From NCBI RefSeq assembly GCF_014648115.1, contig NZ_BMQM01000035.1, positions 1 to 40,032 of the forward strand: a DNA stretch of 40,032 nucleotides, in the 5' to 3' direction. Shown here in pieces: positions 21,044 to 31,027 of the stretch. Position 1 is the stretch's first letter; each line of letters starts with the position of its first letter. This DNA is from Deinococcus seoulensis. Lineage in GTDB: Bacteria > Deinococcota > Deinococci > Deinococcales > Deinococcaceae. The notes beneath the pieces were generated by a model. The model was not told the DNA's origin, ran no database searches, and saw only the letters and a program-made list of their open reading frames with translations. The position numbers were made by a program, and so were the translations under genes.

Positions 21044-21049
21044 ACGGTC

Positions 21050-21055
21050 AGTCTA
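21050..21055 (-). promoter_or_regulatory. -10 box of lpdA (leaderless)
   Basis: TAGACT on the minus strand, 6 nt before the ATG; GTGACG 17 bp upstream is a weak -35 candidate. Confidence 0.5.
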
Positions 21056-21205
21056 ACGCGGCCCCCGTGAGCCGTCACTGACCTGCCCGCATAGCTGGAC
21101 GCGGGCCATTCACAATTCCTGCTGGTCAATTCGGCGGGCGGGGGGGTGCCGGGGGCGTCAGCCGGGGGTCAGCCCGGTCACACCTTCCAGCGCGGCGCGG
21201 CGCTG

Positions 21206-21211
21206 TATTAT
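21206..21211 (+). promoter_or_regulatory. -10 box of the metallophosphoesterase gene (leaderless, GTG start)
   Basis: TATTAT, 7 nt before the GTG at 21219. This spacing decides the start, as no ATG or Shine-Dalgarno site fits. Confidence 0.55.
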
Positions 21212-21218
21212 CTGCGGC

Positions 21219-21971
21219 GTGCGGCTCCTGCTGCTGTCTGACATTCACGCGAACCACACCGCCCTGCAGGCGGTCCTGAACGACGCCGCCAAACGCCGCT
21301 ACGATCAGGTCATTCACCTTGGCGACGCGCTCGGCTACGGCCCGCACCCGCGCGAGGTGCTCGACGCGCTGCGCGAACTGGACGCCGTGTGCGTCCTGGG
21401 CAACCACGACGACATGCTCCTGCAGTACGCCGACGGCCGCCGCGAGACGAAGGACTCGATCGTGTCCATGGCCCTGATGTGGCAACTGGCACGCCTGTCC
21501 GAACGCGACGTGGCCTGGGTGCGCCTGTGGCGCGACGGGATCGACGACCCGGATGTGGGCGCCCGCTACCGCCACGGCACGCCCGTGAGCCTCGACGACT
21601 ACACCGATTCCGTCCCGGCCGCCCGCGAGGCCTTCGCGCACTGGCAGGGCCGCCTGGGCTTCGTGGGGCACACGCACATCCCGGCCGTGTACGCCACCCT
21701 GAACTCCCCGGTCGGGGACTGGATCAAGGCGCAGCACTTCACGGACGGCGGCAGTTACATGGTGCCGCCCAGCACCCGCGTGATCCTGAACCCCGGCAGT
21801 GTCGGCCAGCCGCGCGACGGGAACCCGCAGGCCAGTTACGCGGTGTTCGACACGGTCCGCGCGCACTTCGAGGTCTTCCGCGTGCCGTACGACATCGAAC
21901 GCGCCCAGGAGGCGGCGCTGGAGGCCGGGCTGCCCCAGGTACTCGCCGCGCGCCTCGCCATCGGCAAGTGA
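21219..21971 (+). CDS. Calcineurin-like metallophosphoesterase (YfcE/MJ0936-type)
   Basis: A 250-residue two-metal phosphoesterase. All metal-ligand blocks are present: [13 protein letters not shown] (3-15), [12 protein letters not shown] (33-44), LGNHDDM (60-66), RHGTP (about 117-121) and [11 protein letters not shown] (about 148-158), ending [11 protein letters not shown], a common feature of this subgroup. Family members hydrolyse cyclic nucleotides, nucleotides or other phosphodiesters; the true substrate is unknown. GTG 21219 starts directly at the first beta strand. It overlaps the next gene, holB, by 4 bp (GTGA). Confidence 0.93.
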   Translation: MRLLLLSDIHANHTALQAVLNDAAKRRYDQVIHLGDALGYGPHPREVLDALRELDAVCVLGNHDDMLLQYADGRRETKDSIVSMALMWQLARLSERDVAWVRLWRDGIDDPDVGARYRHGTPVSLDDYTDSVPAAREAFAHWQGRLGFVGHTHIPAVYATLNSPVGDWIKAQHFTDGGSYMVPPSTRVILNPGSVGQPRDGNPQASYAVFDTVRAHFEVFRVPYDIERAQEAALEAGLPQVLAARLAIGK

Positions 21972-22954
21972 ACGCCCCCACCTCCCAGGCGGCCCTCCCC
22001 GCGACTCCCGGTGCTCAGGCAGCGGGCGCCGCCGACCTGCACGGCCCGCTGCTGGAACAGACCGGCGCGTTCGGCGGGAACGCCCTGCTGCTGACCGGCC
22101 CGGCCCGCGTGGGCAAACTGGCCGTCGCCTGGGCAGTCGCCGCGCAGCACAACTGCACCGGCGTAAAAGGCATGTACGGCGAGGCGTGCGGCGCGTGCCC
22201 CTCGTGCCGCGCCCTGGCCGCTGGGGGGCACCCGGACGTGCTGCTGGTCGAGCCGCGCGCCACCACCACGACCGGAAAGGCCGCCCGGCGCAAACTGATT
22301 CCCATCGGCGCGGTCCTCTCGGGGCGCGACAAGACCCGCGAGTACGAAACGCACGTCTTCGAATTCCTGGAGGTCCGGCCCACCTTCGCGCGGCGCGTGG
22401 TGATCGTCAGCGGCGCCGAGTACCTGGGACCGGAAGCCGCGAACGCCCTGCTGAAACTGGTCGAGGAACCCCCGCACCGGGCGCTGTTCGTGTTCCTGGC
22501 CGAGGACCTGCGTTCGGTCCTGCCGACCATCGTGAGCCGCAGCGCCCGCCTGAGCGTCACGCCCGCCACGGACCGCGCCGTCGAGAGCGCCCTGACCCGC
22601 GCCGGGCACACCCCGGACCCCGAACTGATCGCCTTCGCCGCCGGGCGGGCCGGGGTGCTGGACGACCCGCAGAAGGTCAGCGCCGCCCTGAGCGACGCCC
22701 GCGACCTCACGGACGCCCTGGGTGACGGCCTGCTGGCTGCGTTGCAGGCCGCCGAGGGCCTGGAGAAACGCTTCGATCCCGGCTGGCACCCGGAAGCGCT
22801 GCGTTTCGTGTGGCGCACCCTGCCCCCCCACCAGCGCGCCCGCGCCGACACGGCCCTGAACGCCCTTCAGGAGGCGCTGGAGGCGTACGCCAGCCCCAGC
22901 CTCAGCTTCCAGGTGTTCGCGCTGGCACTCCGGGACGCCCTCGGGCACGCCTGA
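21968..22954 (+). CDS. holB: DNA polymerase III delta' subunit
   Basis: A clamp-loader subunit: with DnaX and delta it places the beta sliding clamp. The protein is about 328 residues. The AAA+ fold is visible: a degenerate Walker [10 protein letters not shown] (Ser/Thr replaced by Leu, as expected for non-hydrolysing delta'), a four-cysteine zinc module (C..CGACPSC, about 52-69), [20 protein letters not shown] (sensor region), LLKLVEEPP and TIVSRSARL (SRC-like motif with Ala for Cys). The GTG at 21968 overlaps the stop of the metallophosphoesterase gene, indicating coupled translation. It is slightly divergent but typical of this phylum. A single holB and no holA in view. Confidence 0.88.
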   Translation: MNAPTSQAALPATPGAQAAGAADLHGPLLEQTGAFGGNALLLTGPARVGKLAVAWAVAAQHNCTGVKGMYGEACGACPSCRALAAGGHPDVLLVEPRATTTTGKAARRKLIPIGAVLSGRDKTREYETHVFEFLEVRPTFARRVVIVSGAEYLGPEAANALLKLVEEPPHRALFVFLAEDLRSVLPTIVSRSARLSVTPATDRAVESALTRAGHTPDPELIAFAAGRAGVLDDPQKVSAALSDARDLTDALGDGLLAALQAAEGLEKRFDPGWHPEALRFVWRTLPPHQRARADTALNALQEALEAYASPSLSFQVFALALRDALGHA

Positions 22955-22968
22955 AGGGGCACGCCGAC

Positions 22969-22999
22969 TTGAAGGTGCAGGCGGCGCGGGGGGTAGACT
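22969..22999 (+). promoter_or_regulatory. Promoter of the MBL-fold hydrolase gene (leaderless)
   Basis: TTGAAG (22969-22974), 19 bp, TAGACT (22994-22999), then 7 nt to the ATG at 23007. Confidence 0.5.
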
Positions 23000-23006
23000 T
23001 CAGGGC

Positions 23007-23651
23007 ATGAGTGCCCCCTTCACGCACGGCCCGCTTCGCGTGTGGTCGCTGCCCACCGGTCCCATTCAGGAGAACGCCGTGCTGATCGCGGGCGAACAGG
23101 GGCAGGGTTTCCTGATCGACCCCGGCGACGACGCGGGCCGCATCGTCACCATGATCGCCGGGAGTGGCGTGACCGTGACCGGCATCCTGCTGACGCACGC
23201 GCACTTCGATCACATCGGCGCGGTGCAGCCGCTGCGCGAGCAGCTGGGTGTGCCGGTGTGGCTGCACCCCGCCGACCGGGACCTGTACGCCCTGGGCGCG
23301 CAGAGTGCCGCCCGCTGGAACCTGCCGTTCACGCAGCCCGCGCCGCCCGACCACGACATCACGGACGGGCAGACCTTCACGGCGGGCGACCTGACCCTCA
23401 CGGCGCACCACCTGCCGGGGCACGCGCCGGGGCACGTGGTGTTCCGCGCGCCGGGCGTGGTCATCGCCGGGGACACCCTGTTCCAGGGCGGCATCGGCCG
23501 CACCGACCTGCCCGGCGGGAACCACCCGCAGCTGCTGGCAGGCATCCAGCGGCAGCTGCTGACCCTCCCCGACGACACCGCCGTGTACCCCGGCCACGGC
23601 CCGCGCACCACGGTCGGGCACGAGCGGCGCAGCAACCCGTTCCTCCAGTGA
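23007..23651 (+). CDS. MBL-fold hydrolase, glyoxalase II-like (YcbL type)
   Basis: A 214-residue metallo-beta-lactamase-fold hydrolase. It has the full two-metal set: THAHFDH (63-69, HxHxDH), [10 protein letters not shown] (about 133-142), [17 protein letters not shown] (about 154-170) and PGHGPRTT with the last His. This short form lacks the extra C-terminal domain of true glyoxalase II and matches YcbL-type proteins, which act on glutathione or other thioesters in some species; Deinococcus uses bacillithiol rather than glutathione (family knowledge), so the natural substrate is uncertain. The start is given by the leaderless promoter. Confidence 0.92.
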   Translation: MSAPFTHGPLRVWSLPTGPIQENAVLIAGEQGQGFLIDPGDDAGRIVTMIAGSGVTVTGILLTHAHFDHIGAVQPLREQLGVPVWLHPADRDLYALGAQSAARWNLPFTQPAPPDHDITDGQTFTAGDLTLTAHHLPGHAPGHVVFRAPGVVIAGDTLFQGGIGRTDLPGGNHPQLLAGIQRQLLTLPDDTAVYPGHGPRTTVGHERRSNPFLQ

Positions 23652-23688
23652 GGCGGCCCTCCGTGGCGTGTGCGGCGCGGGGAGGCGC

Positions 23689-24344
<656 letters not shown>

Positions 24345-24366
<22 letters not shown>

Positions 24367-25034
24367 CGGCGCACCCGGTCCTCACGCCACAGTTGCACGC
24401 CCGCCAGCAGCAGCGCCTGCACCGGCAGGCTGCGGGTGTACAGGCGCGGCCGTCCGGCCAGCACGCACGCGCCCAGCAGCAGCAGTTGCGTGGCGAGTCC
24501 CAGGTTCGCCGTGATCAGGGTACTGGCGTGCGGCGTGTACGCCACCCGGTCGGCCGGGGTGGGCGCACCGCCGGTCAGGCGGGCCAACCGGCGCGTGAAC
24601 AGTGTCTGCAACGCCCGTTCCTGCGGCGTGAAGTAGGCGGCATACACCCACTTCAGGGCCGCAAGAACCTGCGGGTTGTCCCCCGCCTGTGCGGGCGGGT
24701 CGCGGAACACCTCGCCGCGCGCCTCGCGGAAGTCGCGTTCCCACAGGTAATCCACGGTCATGATCAGGCTCTGCAGCAGCGTGGCCGGGACACCCGCCGC
24801 GCCGCTGATCGCCACGTTCAGCGCCAAGTCCACCACCAGGTCCATCTCGGTATCCAGGTAACGGCCAGTCTCGGTGGTGCGGCCGGTCGCGCGGGCCAGC
24901 TGCCCGTCCAGGCCGTCCAGCACGGTCTTCACCTGAAGCAGCAGCGCGGGACGCAGCCGCTCGCCCCGGCTGATCAGCAGCGCGGCGTACAGGCCCAGCG
25001 CCGTGTGAACCAGCACCACGTGCGCCGGGTCCAC
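24345..25034 (-). CDS. CDP-alcohol phosphatidyltransferase family membrane protein
   Basis: Transfers a phosphatidyl or related group from a CDP-alcohol to an alcohol acceptor. The invariant family motif DG-x2-AR-x8-G-x3-D-x3-D is complete (D43 G44 QL A47 R48 ... G57 ... D61 ... D65 from GTG 25034). About six hydrophobic segments fit a polytopic membrane enzyme. Product identity (phosphatidylglycerol, inositol or other) cannot be told. The start is a problem: GTG 25034 is the first usable codon, yet the in-frame sequence upstream ([20 protein letters not shown]) looks like the expected N-terminal helix and has no ATG, GTG or TTG back to the stop at 25197. A CTG at 25085 is possible. It is downstream of the 25145-25519 gene and overlaps DUF2270 tail to tail by 22 bp. 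Confidence 0.82.
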
Positions 25035-25144
25035 GTTCAGGCGGGCCAGCGGTCCTACCAGCAGTTGCGCGGCGGGGCGGAACAGGCTTTCACCAGCCCA
25101 CTCCCGCGCCGGGCGTTGTTTCCTCGTCCGGGCGAGGTCCGTTC

Positions 25145-25519
25145 CTACCGGCGGCCCCCGTACTTGGGTGCGCCCTTGCGGACGCCGGCGTAGCGGTTAC
25201 GTTCCTTGCGGCGCTGCGCGCTGCTCACCGACCGCTGACCGGTCCCGCCCCTGGCGGCGTCGGCGCGGGCCTGGAGGCGGCGCGGCACGAAGGTATCCAC
25301 CGACAGGAAGCGCGCCAGCGGGATGTACAGCGCCAGCACGAACAGCAGGCTGCCCCACCATGTATTCAGGTACGGCCCCAGCGGCGTGAGTTGCAGCAGG
25401 CTGCTCAGCAGGGTCGCCACCACCGAGAACAGCATGACCCGCACGAGCAGTTTCAGCAGTTTGGGCCGCGTGAACCCCGGATTGGGGTCCGGGGTGGTCA
25501 GCCAGCGCCACAGCTTCAT
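25145..25519 (-). CDS. Small membrane protein of unknown function
   Basis: A 124-residue protein with two likely transmembrane helices (about 26-45 and 53-75: [18 protein letters not shown] and [18 protein letters not shown]) and a very basic C-terminal tail rich in Arg, Lys and Gly ([20 protein letters not shown]). The family is not recognised. The ATG overlaps the stop of the upstream gene by 4 bp (ATGA, 25516-25519), so it is translated with it. It precedes the phosphatidyltransferase gene, which suggests a link to membrane lipid or envelope work, but this is only an inference. Confidence 0.72.
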   Translation of the reverse strand: MKLWRWLTTPDPNPGFTRPKLLKLLVRVMLFSVVATLLSSLLQLTPLGPYLNTWWGSLLFVLALYIPLARFLSVDTFVPRRLQARADAARGGTGQRSVSSAQRRKERNRYAGVRKGAPKYGGRR

Positions 25520-26427
25520 GCGTCACCCTCGGCAGCGGATTCCTGGGGCGCGGCACTCCTGGACCGCGCGCCGGCCGGGGCGTTCAGGGCGTCCCGCAGG
25601 GTGTCCAGTTCCGGGAATTCGGTCTGCCCGGCGTCCACGGTCAGCAGCACGAACGGCTTGTGCAGGCGCGCCGCGACCTTGCGGGCGGCAGCGGCGGCGC
25701 TGCCGTCACGGGCCGGAACCACGAACACGAACCCGCGTACGGCGGCCTTGCCGCTCAGCAGGGACAGCGCCCCGAACAGTTCCAGGTCGCCCGGCGCGGC
25801 CCGGTCCGGCTGCTCGATCCGCTCGGCGCGTTTCAGGACGTCCGCGACCGGCAGTTCATGACTGAACACCGGGTACAGGCCCAGGTCGTCCAGCGCGGGC
25901 CGCAGCGCGCCCACCAGCACGTCCTCGGCCAGCAGGGTGCGCGGCCCCAGCACCGCGACCGTCTCGCGTGACGCGCGGCTCAGGGGCGGCATCTCGGCGC
26001 GGGCGTAACTGCCCAGCGGCCGGACCTTCTCGATCGCCAGCCGCACCCGCCCGGCACTCTGCGAGACGCGCATGCCCACCTCGGCAGCGGCGCCTTCCAT
26101 CAGTTCGGGGCTGTCGGGCACGCCCAGCAGCGTGGGCAGACCGCTGATGCGGCGCGAGAGCAACTCGGGCAGCGCCTCACTCCAGGCGTCGCCGCTCACG
26201 GCGGCCCACTGGGGCAGCAGGACCAGATCGACCCGGCCCAGTGCCAGGATGCGGCCCAGCACCAGTTGCACCTGGGCCGGTTCGCCCGGCAGGCTCTCAC
26301 GCCCCAGCGCCAGGCACTCGGCTTCATCCAGGGTGGGCGTGACGACCTCGGCGCCCAGTTCTTTCAGGTACGCCGACCAGTACGTGGGGAGCCTCGCGGC
26401 GCGGGATTCAAGCAGACCAACCCTCAT
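25516..26427 (-). CDS. Uncharacterised protein, possibly related to acyl-CoA dehydratase activator (DUF2229-like) proteins
   Basis: 303 residues, cytosolic. The start [20 protein letters not shown] with LKELGAEVV resembles the opening of DUF2229/COG3580-type proteins related to 2-hydroxyacyl-CoA dehydratase activators ('IG.PR.L..Y...W..F...LG..VV'). Later parts ([51 protein letters not shown]) also follow that layout. The cysteines used for an iron-sulfur cluster in the true family are not evident; the only cysteine seen is in DEAECLALG. It may be a degenerate relative with another role. TACACT is 7 nt before the ATG, and it heads a run with the small membrane protein and the phosphatidyltransferase. 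Confidence 0.6.
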   Translation of the reverse strand: MRVGLLESRAARLPTYWSAYLKELGAEVVTPTLDEAECLALGRESLPGEPAQVQLVLGRILALGRVDLVLLPQWAAVSGDAWSEALPELLSRRISGLPTLLGVPDSPELMEGAAAEVGMRVSQSAGRVRLAIEKVRPLGSYARAEMPPLSRASRETVAVLGPRTLLAEDVLVGALRPALDDLGLYPVFSHELPVADVLKRAERIEQPDRAAPGDLELFGALSLLSGKAAVRGFVFVVPARDGSAAAAARKVAARLHKPFVLLTVDAGQTEFPELDTLRDALNAPAGARSRSAAPQESAAEGDA

Positions 26428-26434
26428 TCTGCAC

Positions 26435-26440
26435 AGTGTA
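26435..26440 (-). promoter_or_regulatory. -10 box of the DUF2229-like gene (leaderless)
   Basis: TACACT on the minus strand, 7 nt before the ATG at 26427. It would drive the three-gene run down to 24345. Confidence 0.5.
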
Positions 26441-26510
26441 CGCGCGCCGGGCCGGGTGGGTGGCCGGGTCGGTCACCATCCGCCGCCCCCGGCGGCGGGC
26501 CGGGGGGCGC

Positions 26511-27203
26511 TCAGCCGCTGCCGCCCCCGGCGTCCACCTTGCCTTCCTGCTTGGCCTGGGTGGCCTGCTCGGCCAGTTCCACGTCGTGGTCGTCGATGTG
26601 CCGCTGCTCGGTGTTGTGCTCGAACAGGTCCTGGCGGGCGCGCAGTTTGGCCTGCGGCTGCTGAAGGTCGCCTCCGCTGCCCCGGTGGACACGCTGGAAG
26701 AACACCAGCGCCCCGCCCGCCAGGGCCAGCGACCCCGCGAAGTACAGGGTGTCGAGCGGTTTCTCCCAGCGCACGAAATGCTCCAGGAACGTGACGCCCA
26801 GAATCACGATGATCACCGACACGACCTTCTGCTCCAGGTCTGCGAGGCTCTCCACGCCCAGCGCCGAGGTCAGGTTCAGTGGCGTGATGAACAGCGAGTA
26901 CAGGCCCACCCCGATCAGGTAGAACACCACCGCCTTGAGCATGGTGCTGACGATCTCCAGGAATTCCACGGCGATGCTGCCCTGCTGACTGGCGATCCCC
27001 ATCCTGAAGGTCTCCTGCCACGAGTCGTAGATGGTGTGCAGCGCCAGCAGCGTTCCCTGAAGGAACAGACTGAACGACACCAGCAGCACGGCGATCACCG
27101 CGATCAGCACCACGAAGCGCGTGCGGCCGATCAGCTCGCTGAACCACTCGCGCTTGGACGGCTGCCCGGCTGGGGGTCTGGAAGGAGAGGGGGAGGGAGT
27201 CAC
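26511..27203 (-). CDS. YqhA/UPF0114 family membrane protein
   Basis: About 230 residues. The body matches UPF0114 (YqhA): [20 protein letters not shown], a helix [20 protein letters not shown], then [11 protein letters not shown], and [17 protein letters not shown], with four transmembrane helices (about 30-52, 85-105, 125-145, 158-175). A charged C-terminal extension ([19 protein letters not shown] and beyond, to about 230) is longer than in most relatives and looks disordered. The family's function is not established. The start is taken as GTG 27203; the ATG just upstream is out of frame and ends after three codons. It is divergent from the aminoglycoside phosphotransferase-like gene across 89 bp. 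Confidence 0.82.
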   Translation of the reverse strand: MTPSPSPSRPPAGQPSKREWFSELIGRTRFVVLIAVIAVLLVSFSLFLQGTLLALHTIYDSWQETFRMGIASQQGSIAVEFLEIVSTMLKAVVFYLIGVGLYSLFITPLNLTSALGVESLADLEQKVVSVIIVILGVTFLEHFVRWEKPLDTLYFAGSLALAGGALVFFQRVHRGSGGDLQQPQAKLRARQDLFEHNTEQRHIDDHDVELAEQATQAKQEGKVDAGGGSG

Positions 27204-27255
27204 GCGTTCATGATCACTCCGGTGTGGTGGGGGCGGGCGCGGGTGAACTTCACAC

Positions 27256-27285
27256 TTGCCTGAAGGTCCGTGCCGCTGCCAGACT
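27256..27285 (+). promoter_or_regulatory. Possible promoter of the APH-like gene (leaderless)
   Basis: TTGCCT (27256-27261), 18 bp, CAGACT (27280-27285), 7 nt before GTG 27293. The -10 has C in place of the first T. Confidence 0.35.
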
Positions 27286-27292
27286 GCCCGGC

Positions 27293-28078
27293 GTGACCGA
27301 CACCCCCGACCGCCCCCAGTTCCCGGCCGCCCTGAAACGCGTGCTGCCTGCCGCCCGCTGGGAACGCGTGAGCGGCGGCCAGAGCGGCGCGCAGGTCTGG
27401 AAATCCACGCGTTTCGTGGTGAAGGTGCAGCCCCGCGCCCCACACCCCGTGAGTACCCTGCAACAGGAACGCGAGCGGCTGCGCTGGCTGCACGGACGCC
27501 TCCCCGCCCCGCAGGTCGCGGCGTTCGAGGTCGAGGACGGGCAGGAATTCCTGGCCATGACCCGCCTGCGCGGCATTCCCATGAGCCACCCGGACGCGCT
27601 GCTGCACCCGGAACGGGTCGTGACCCTGCTGGCGCGCGCGCTGCGCGAACTGCACGCCCTGCCCATCCGGGACTGCCCGTTCCGGCAGACGCTGGACGTG
27701 ACCCTGCCCCTGGCCCGCGAACGCGTGCAGGCCGGATTGATCGACGCCCATGACTTCGACGAGGACCAGGCCGGACGCAGCGCCGTGAGCGTCTTCAACG
27801 AACTGGCCCGCACCCGCCCCGCCCACGAGGACCTGGTGGTCACGCACGGGGACGCCACCCTGGACAACCTGATCCTGAACGGCGAGCTGCTGGAGGGTCT
27901 GATCGACGTGGGCCGCCTCGGCATTGCGGACCGGCACGCCGACCTCGCCCTCGCCGCGCGCAGTGTCCGCAGCGAACTGGGCGAACGCTACGCCGCCCAG
28001 TTCCTTGACCTGTACGGCCGCGCCCTGGTGGACGACACGAAACTCGCGTACTACCGCCTGCACGACGAACTGTTCTGA
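27293..28078 (+). CDS. APH(3')-like aminoglycoside/choline phosphotransferase
   Basis: A 261-residue small-molecule kinase. The catalytic pattern fits APH(3') enzymes: [10 protein letters not shown] (nucleotide loop), VKVQPR with the ATP lysine, [14 protein letters not shown] with catalytic Asp187 (H-G-D-x4-N), and [20 protein letters not shown], where DxGRLGxADRxxDLA is strongly APH(3')-like. APH(3') enzymes phosphorylate the 3'-OH of kanamycin or neomycin; chromosomal homologs may have other substrates, so resistance is a prediction, not shown. The GTG at 27293 is chosen on homology and spacing; an upstream GTG at 27224 would add a non-conserved stretch. It stands alone, with no mobile element or integron around it, and base use matches its neighbours. 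Confidence 0.88.
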   Translation: MTDTPDRPQFPAALKRVLPAARWERVSGGQSGAQVWKSTRFVVKVQPRAPHPVSTLQQERERLRWLHGRLPAPQVAAFEVEDGQEFLAMTRLRGIPMSHPDALLHPERVVTLLARALRELHALPIRDCPFRQTLDVTLPLARERVQAGLIDAHDFDEDQAGRSAVSVFNELARTRPAHEDLVVTHGDATLDNLILNGELLEGLIDVGRLGIADRHADLALAARSVRSELGERYAAQFLDLYGRALVDDTKLAYYRLHDELF

Positions 28079-28095
28079 AACGGACCGTAGGAAGC

Positions 28096-28144
28096 GGAAA
28101 GTGGTGAGCGGGGTGGGGGTTCCACCGTCCACTCACCACTTTCC
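28096..28144. terminator. 13-bp perfect inverted repeat between convergent genes
   Basis: GGAAAGTGGTGAG (28096-28108) and CTCACCACTTTCC (28132-28144) enclose 23 nt. It sits in the 77-bp gap between the APH-like and HTH genes, so it probably stops transcription from both sides. Confidence 0.6.
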
Positions 28145-28155
28145 ACTGCCTGCCC

Positions 28156-28545
28156 TTACGCCCTGACCCAGTCGCGCAGGTAGTCGGCGACCAGTTCGCT
28201 GACGTTCACGCCGTCGCGGGCGGCCTTCTCGATCTGGGCGGCCTTCTCCTCGCGGGTGATGGGCAGCCACAGGGCCACGTACTCCTGGCCGCCTTCCTGC
28301 TTGAATTCCCCGCCCAGTTCATCGCGCTGCACGAATCCGGTCTTGTTCATGTCTTCCTCCGTCCCGGCCTGCATCAGCCAGTGGGTCACGCGGGCTTTCA
28401 GGAAACGCCACTCCCGGCCGACCTTGCGTCCCGGGATCTCACCGCCCCGCACCAGGGTGTAGGCGGTGGTCTCGCTGACCTTCAGGTAGGCGGCCAGTTC
28501 CTCCAGGGTCAGGACCTCGTCCGTGGGGGGCTTCGCTTCGTCCAT
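28156..28545 (-). CDS. Excisionase-type helix-turn-helix DNA-binding protein
   Basis: A 129-residue protein. Residues 11-57 form a MerR/excisionase-type HTH (HTH_17): [20 protein letters not shown], then [20 protein letters not shown]. The C-terminal half (about 65-129) is a separate charged region, ending [16 protein letters not shown], which looks like a short ribbon-helix-helix-like or dimer segment. A Shine-Dalgarno AGGAGGT lies 7 nt upstream of the ATG. Its promoter is covered by a 14-bp inverted repeat (28571-28616), consistent with autorepression and control of the divergent MMPL gene. It could instead be a relic of a mobile element, but no integrase or toxin is near. Confidence 0.82.
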   Translation of the reverse strand: MDEAKPPTDEVLTLEELAAYLKVSETTAYTLVRGGEIPGRKVGREWRFLKARVTHWLMQAGTEEDMNKTGFVQRDELGGEFKQEGGQEYVALWLPITREEKAAQIEKAARDGVNVSELVADYLRDWVRA

Positions 28546-28570
28546 ACCGGCACCTCCTCTCAGGTGATGC

Positions 28571-28616
28571 CATCTTGCGGCATCTGATACCTAATGTCAA
28601 TGGATACCGTAAGATG
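28571..28616 (-). promoter_or_regulatory. Promoter with overlapping inverted-repeat operator
   Basis: Arms CATCTTGCGGCATC (28571-28584) and GATACCGTAAGATG (28603-28616) match at 12 of 14 positions, with an 18-bp centre. On the minus strand TTGACA (28595-28600), 17 bp, CAAGAT (28572-28577) forms the promoter of the HTH gene, so one arm covers the -10 and the other lies just above the -35. Likely an autoregulatory operator. Confidence 0.6.
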
Positions 28617-28691
28617 CTGTTATTTGATGCCCATTCCACTTGGTCGCCATGCCTCCGGTCTGCCCGGCCCGAGCGTGGTCTACTCGGACCC

Positions 28692-30914
28692 ATGCGGACC
28701 CTCGGCCGACTCGTCTCCCGCCACCCCTGGGCCGTGCTGATCGTGTGGCTGCTGGCCGCCGCACTCAGCATTCCCTTCGCCGCCCGCGCACCCGCCGCGC
28801 TGAACGCCGACCCCGCGTCCGGCCTCACGGGGTCCGAAGCGACCCGCGTGACCGAGCTGCTGCGCGACCGCTTCGGGGAACGCGACACGAACACCGTCGT
28901 CATCGTCACCCGCAGCAGCCCCCCACTGGGCACCCCGCAGGGCGACGCCACCTACCAGGCGTTCGTGGACGGCCTGAAGAACGTGCCGGGCGTCACGCGC
29001 GTCACGCCCCCGCAGGACAGCGGCCCGTACCGCACCCGCGCCGAGGACGGCACCCTGGCCCTGACCCTCGCGCAGATTCCGCTGCTCGACGGCGCCAGCG
29101 ACACCCTGAGGCTGGTGCGCGCCTACACCGCCCGCGCCCAGACGCCCGCCCTGAACATCCGCGTGACCGGCGGGCAGGCCATCGCGGACGACTTCACGCA
29201 CTTCGCCGAGAGCGACACCAAACGCAGCGAATTCACCGCGCTGCCCCTGATCGCGCTGCTGCTGCTGGTCGTGTTCGGCGCGCTCGTCGCGACCGGCCTG
29301 CCGCTGGTCGTGGGCATGCTGAGTATCAGCGTCGCCATGGCCGCCCTGTACGGCCTGACGTACCTGATGCCCGTCAGCACCTTCGCGCAGAGCGTGATCA
29401 CCATGCTCGGCCTGGGCGCCGGGATCGACTACGCCCTGCTGACCGTCAACCGCTTCCGGGAAGAGCTGACCCGCACGCCCGACGCGCGCCTCGCCGCCGA
29501 ACGCACCGTGCAGACCGCCGGGCGCAGCGTCGCCTTCAGCGGCCTGACCGTCGCCATCGCCATGGCGGGCCTGATCCTGCCGCCCATCGCGTTCGTGCGC
29601 TCCATCGGGATCGGCGGGGTGCTGGCCGTCCTGCTGACCGTCCTGGCCAGCCTGACCGCACTCCCGGCCCTGCTGGCGCTGCTGGGCGACCGCGTGAACA
29701 GCCCCCGCATCCTGCGCTTCACGTGGGCGCAGAGCGGCGCCGCCTCGGCCGGCTGGACGGCGTTCGCGCGGCGCGTCACCGCACGCCCCTGGCTGGCCGT
29801 GACCGCCAGCGCCGCCCTGCTGCTGCTGCTGGCCTCCCCGGTCCTGACGCTGCGCACCGGGTACGCCGGCGCGTGGGGCCTGACGCCCGGCGTGGAAAGC
29901 CGCGACACCCTGAAAGACGTCGAGGCGCTCGGCGCCGGCGGTCTGCTCAGCCAGTTCGAGGTGATCCTGGACCTCAGGGGCCAGCGGTACGGCCCCGGCG
30001 ACCGCGCGGACTTCCAGGCGCTCGTGACGGACCTGCGCGCCCTGCCCGGCGTGAAGGGCGTCCTCAGTCCCTTCCTGACTCCCAGTGACCTGGCGGGCAC
30101 GGGTGCCGGCAGCGCCGGGCAGCTCGCCGCCCTGAGCGCCCTGACCACCCGCTCGTTCAGCGCCGACCGCACCCTGCTGCGCGTCACGGTCATCCCGGAA
30201 CGCAACCTGCCCGCCCGCGACATCCCCGCCTTCGAGCGGCAGATCCGGGACACCGTCCAGGCCAGCGGCTACGCGTACCTGCTGGGCGGCGCGCCCATCG
30301 GCGGCGAGGAATTCAGCCGCGCCATCACGGGCTCGCTGCCCACGGTCGTGCTGTCCGTGTTCGCCGGGACGTTCCTGCTGCTGATGGTCGCGTTCCGCAG
30401 CCTGCTGATCCCCCTGAAAAGCATCCTCATGAACGCCCTGACCGTCGGGGCCGCCACCGGCATCGTCACGCTGATCGTGCAGCACGGCGTGCTGGCCGCG
30501 CCGCTCGGCATTCCCGCCGACGTGGGCGTGCTGGACGCCAGCCTGCCGGTCCTGCTGTTCGCCGTGATGTTCGGCCTGAGCATGGACTACGAGATCTTCC
30601 TGCTCTCCCGCGTGCAGGAGGAATACCTGCGCAGCGGCGACAACGACGAGGCCATCGTGCAGGCCGTCGGGCACACTGCGCGCATCATCACGTCGGCGGC
30701 GATCATCATGTTCATCGTCTTTTCCGCGTTCATCTTCGGCCGGGTCGTCGCCAGCAAGAGCATCGGCCTGGGTCTGGCCGTCGCCGTCGCCCTGGACGCC
30801 ACGCTGGTGCGCCTGATCCTGGTGCCCGCCTTCCTGAAACTCGCCGGAAAGTGGAACTGGTGGCTGCCCGCGTGGCTCGACCGGCGCCTGCCGCACATCC
30901 GCCTCGAACACTGA
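28692..30914 (+). CDS. MMPL/RND-type transporter
   Basis: A 740-residue member of the MMPL branch of the RND superfamily, which exports lipids or hydrophobic compounds using proton flux. Two halves each have one helix, a large external loop and five helices. Signature proton-path segments are [19 protein letters not shown] (about 238-256) and [20 protein letters not shown] (about 625-644). N-terminal helix [18 protein letters not shown] is at 11-28. Start ATG 28692 begins directly before helix 1; upstream in-frame sequence is not family-like. TCTACT 7 nt upstream is a weak -10. It is divergent from the HTH regulator, which may control it. The substrate is unknown. Confidence 0.92.
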   Translation: MRTLGRLVSRHPWAVLIVWLLAAALSIPFAARAPAALNADPASGLTGSEATRVTELLRDRFGERDTNTVVIVTRSSPPLGTPQGDATYQAFVDGLKNVPGVTRVTPPQDSGPYRTRAEDGTLALTLAQIPLLDGASDTLRLVRAYTARAQTPALNIRVTGGQAIADDFTHFAESDTKRSEFTALPLIALLLLVVFGALVATGLPLVVGMLSISVAMAALYGLTYLMPVSTFAQSVITMLGLGAGIDYALLTVNRFREELTRTPDARLAAERTVQTAGRSVAFSGLTVAIAMAGLILPPIAFVRSIGIGGVLAVLLTVLASLTALPALLALLGDRVNSPRILRFTWAQSGAASAGWTAFARRVTARPWLAVTASAALLLLLASPVLTLRTGYAGAWGLTPGVESRDTLKDVEALGAGGLLSQFEVILDLRGQRYGPGDRADFQALVTDLRALPGVKGVLSPFLTPSDLAGTGAGSAGQLAALSALTTRSFSADRTLLRVTVIPERNLPARDIPAFERQIRDTVQASGYAYLLGGAPIGGEEFSRAITGSLPTVVLSVFAGTFLLLMVAFRSLLIPLKSILMNALTVGAATGIVTLIVQHGVLAAPLGIPADVGVLDASLPVLLFAVMFGLSMDYEIFLLSRVQEEYLRSGDNDEAIVQAVGHTARIITSAAIIMFIVFSAFIFGRVVASKSIGLGLAVAVALDATLVRLILVPAFLKLAGKWNWWLPAWLDRRLPHIRLEH

Positions 30915-30942
30915 ACCGGGGGCAGGAGGACGTGGTGGGAAC

Positions 30943-30974
30943 CGCGACAGACGGCAGACGCGACAGACAGCAGA
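30943..30974. repeat. Two tandem 16-bp units
   Basis: CGCGACAGACGGCAGA followed by CGCGACAGACAGCAGA, one mismatch. Noncoding, between the MMPL and DedA genes. Confidence 0.75.
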
Positions 30975-30979
30975 AAGGA

Positions 30980-31008
30980 GGGGCGACCTGCACATGCGCG
31001 GTCGCCCC
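30980..31008. terminator. Hairpin between convergent MMPL and DedA genes
   Basis: A perfect 9-bp stem GGGGCGACC/GGTCGCCCC with an 11-nt loop; in the minus direction TCCTTTCT follows, so it best fits the end of the DedA transcript. Confidence 0.65.
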
Positions 31009-31027
31009 CCGTCTCATCGCTCGCCGC

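Noticed and set aside
28156..28545. Prophage or integrative element excisionase
   Set aside because: The HTH type is shared with many ordinary regulators and no integrase, attachment site or phage gene is visible nearby.
28680..30995. Open frame of 771 codons on the minus strand opposite the MMPL gene
   Set aside because: Low-complexity Gln/Gly/Ala/Arg composition, typical of an antisense frame; the plus strand encodes a complete MMPL transporter.
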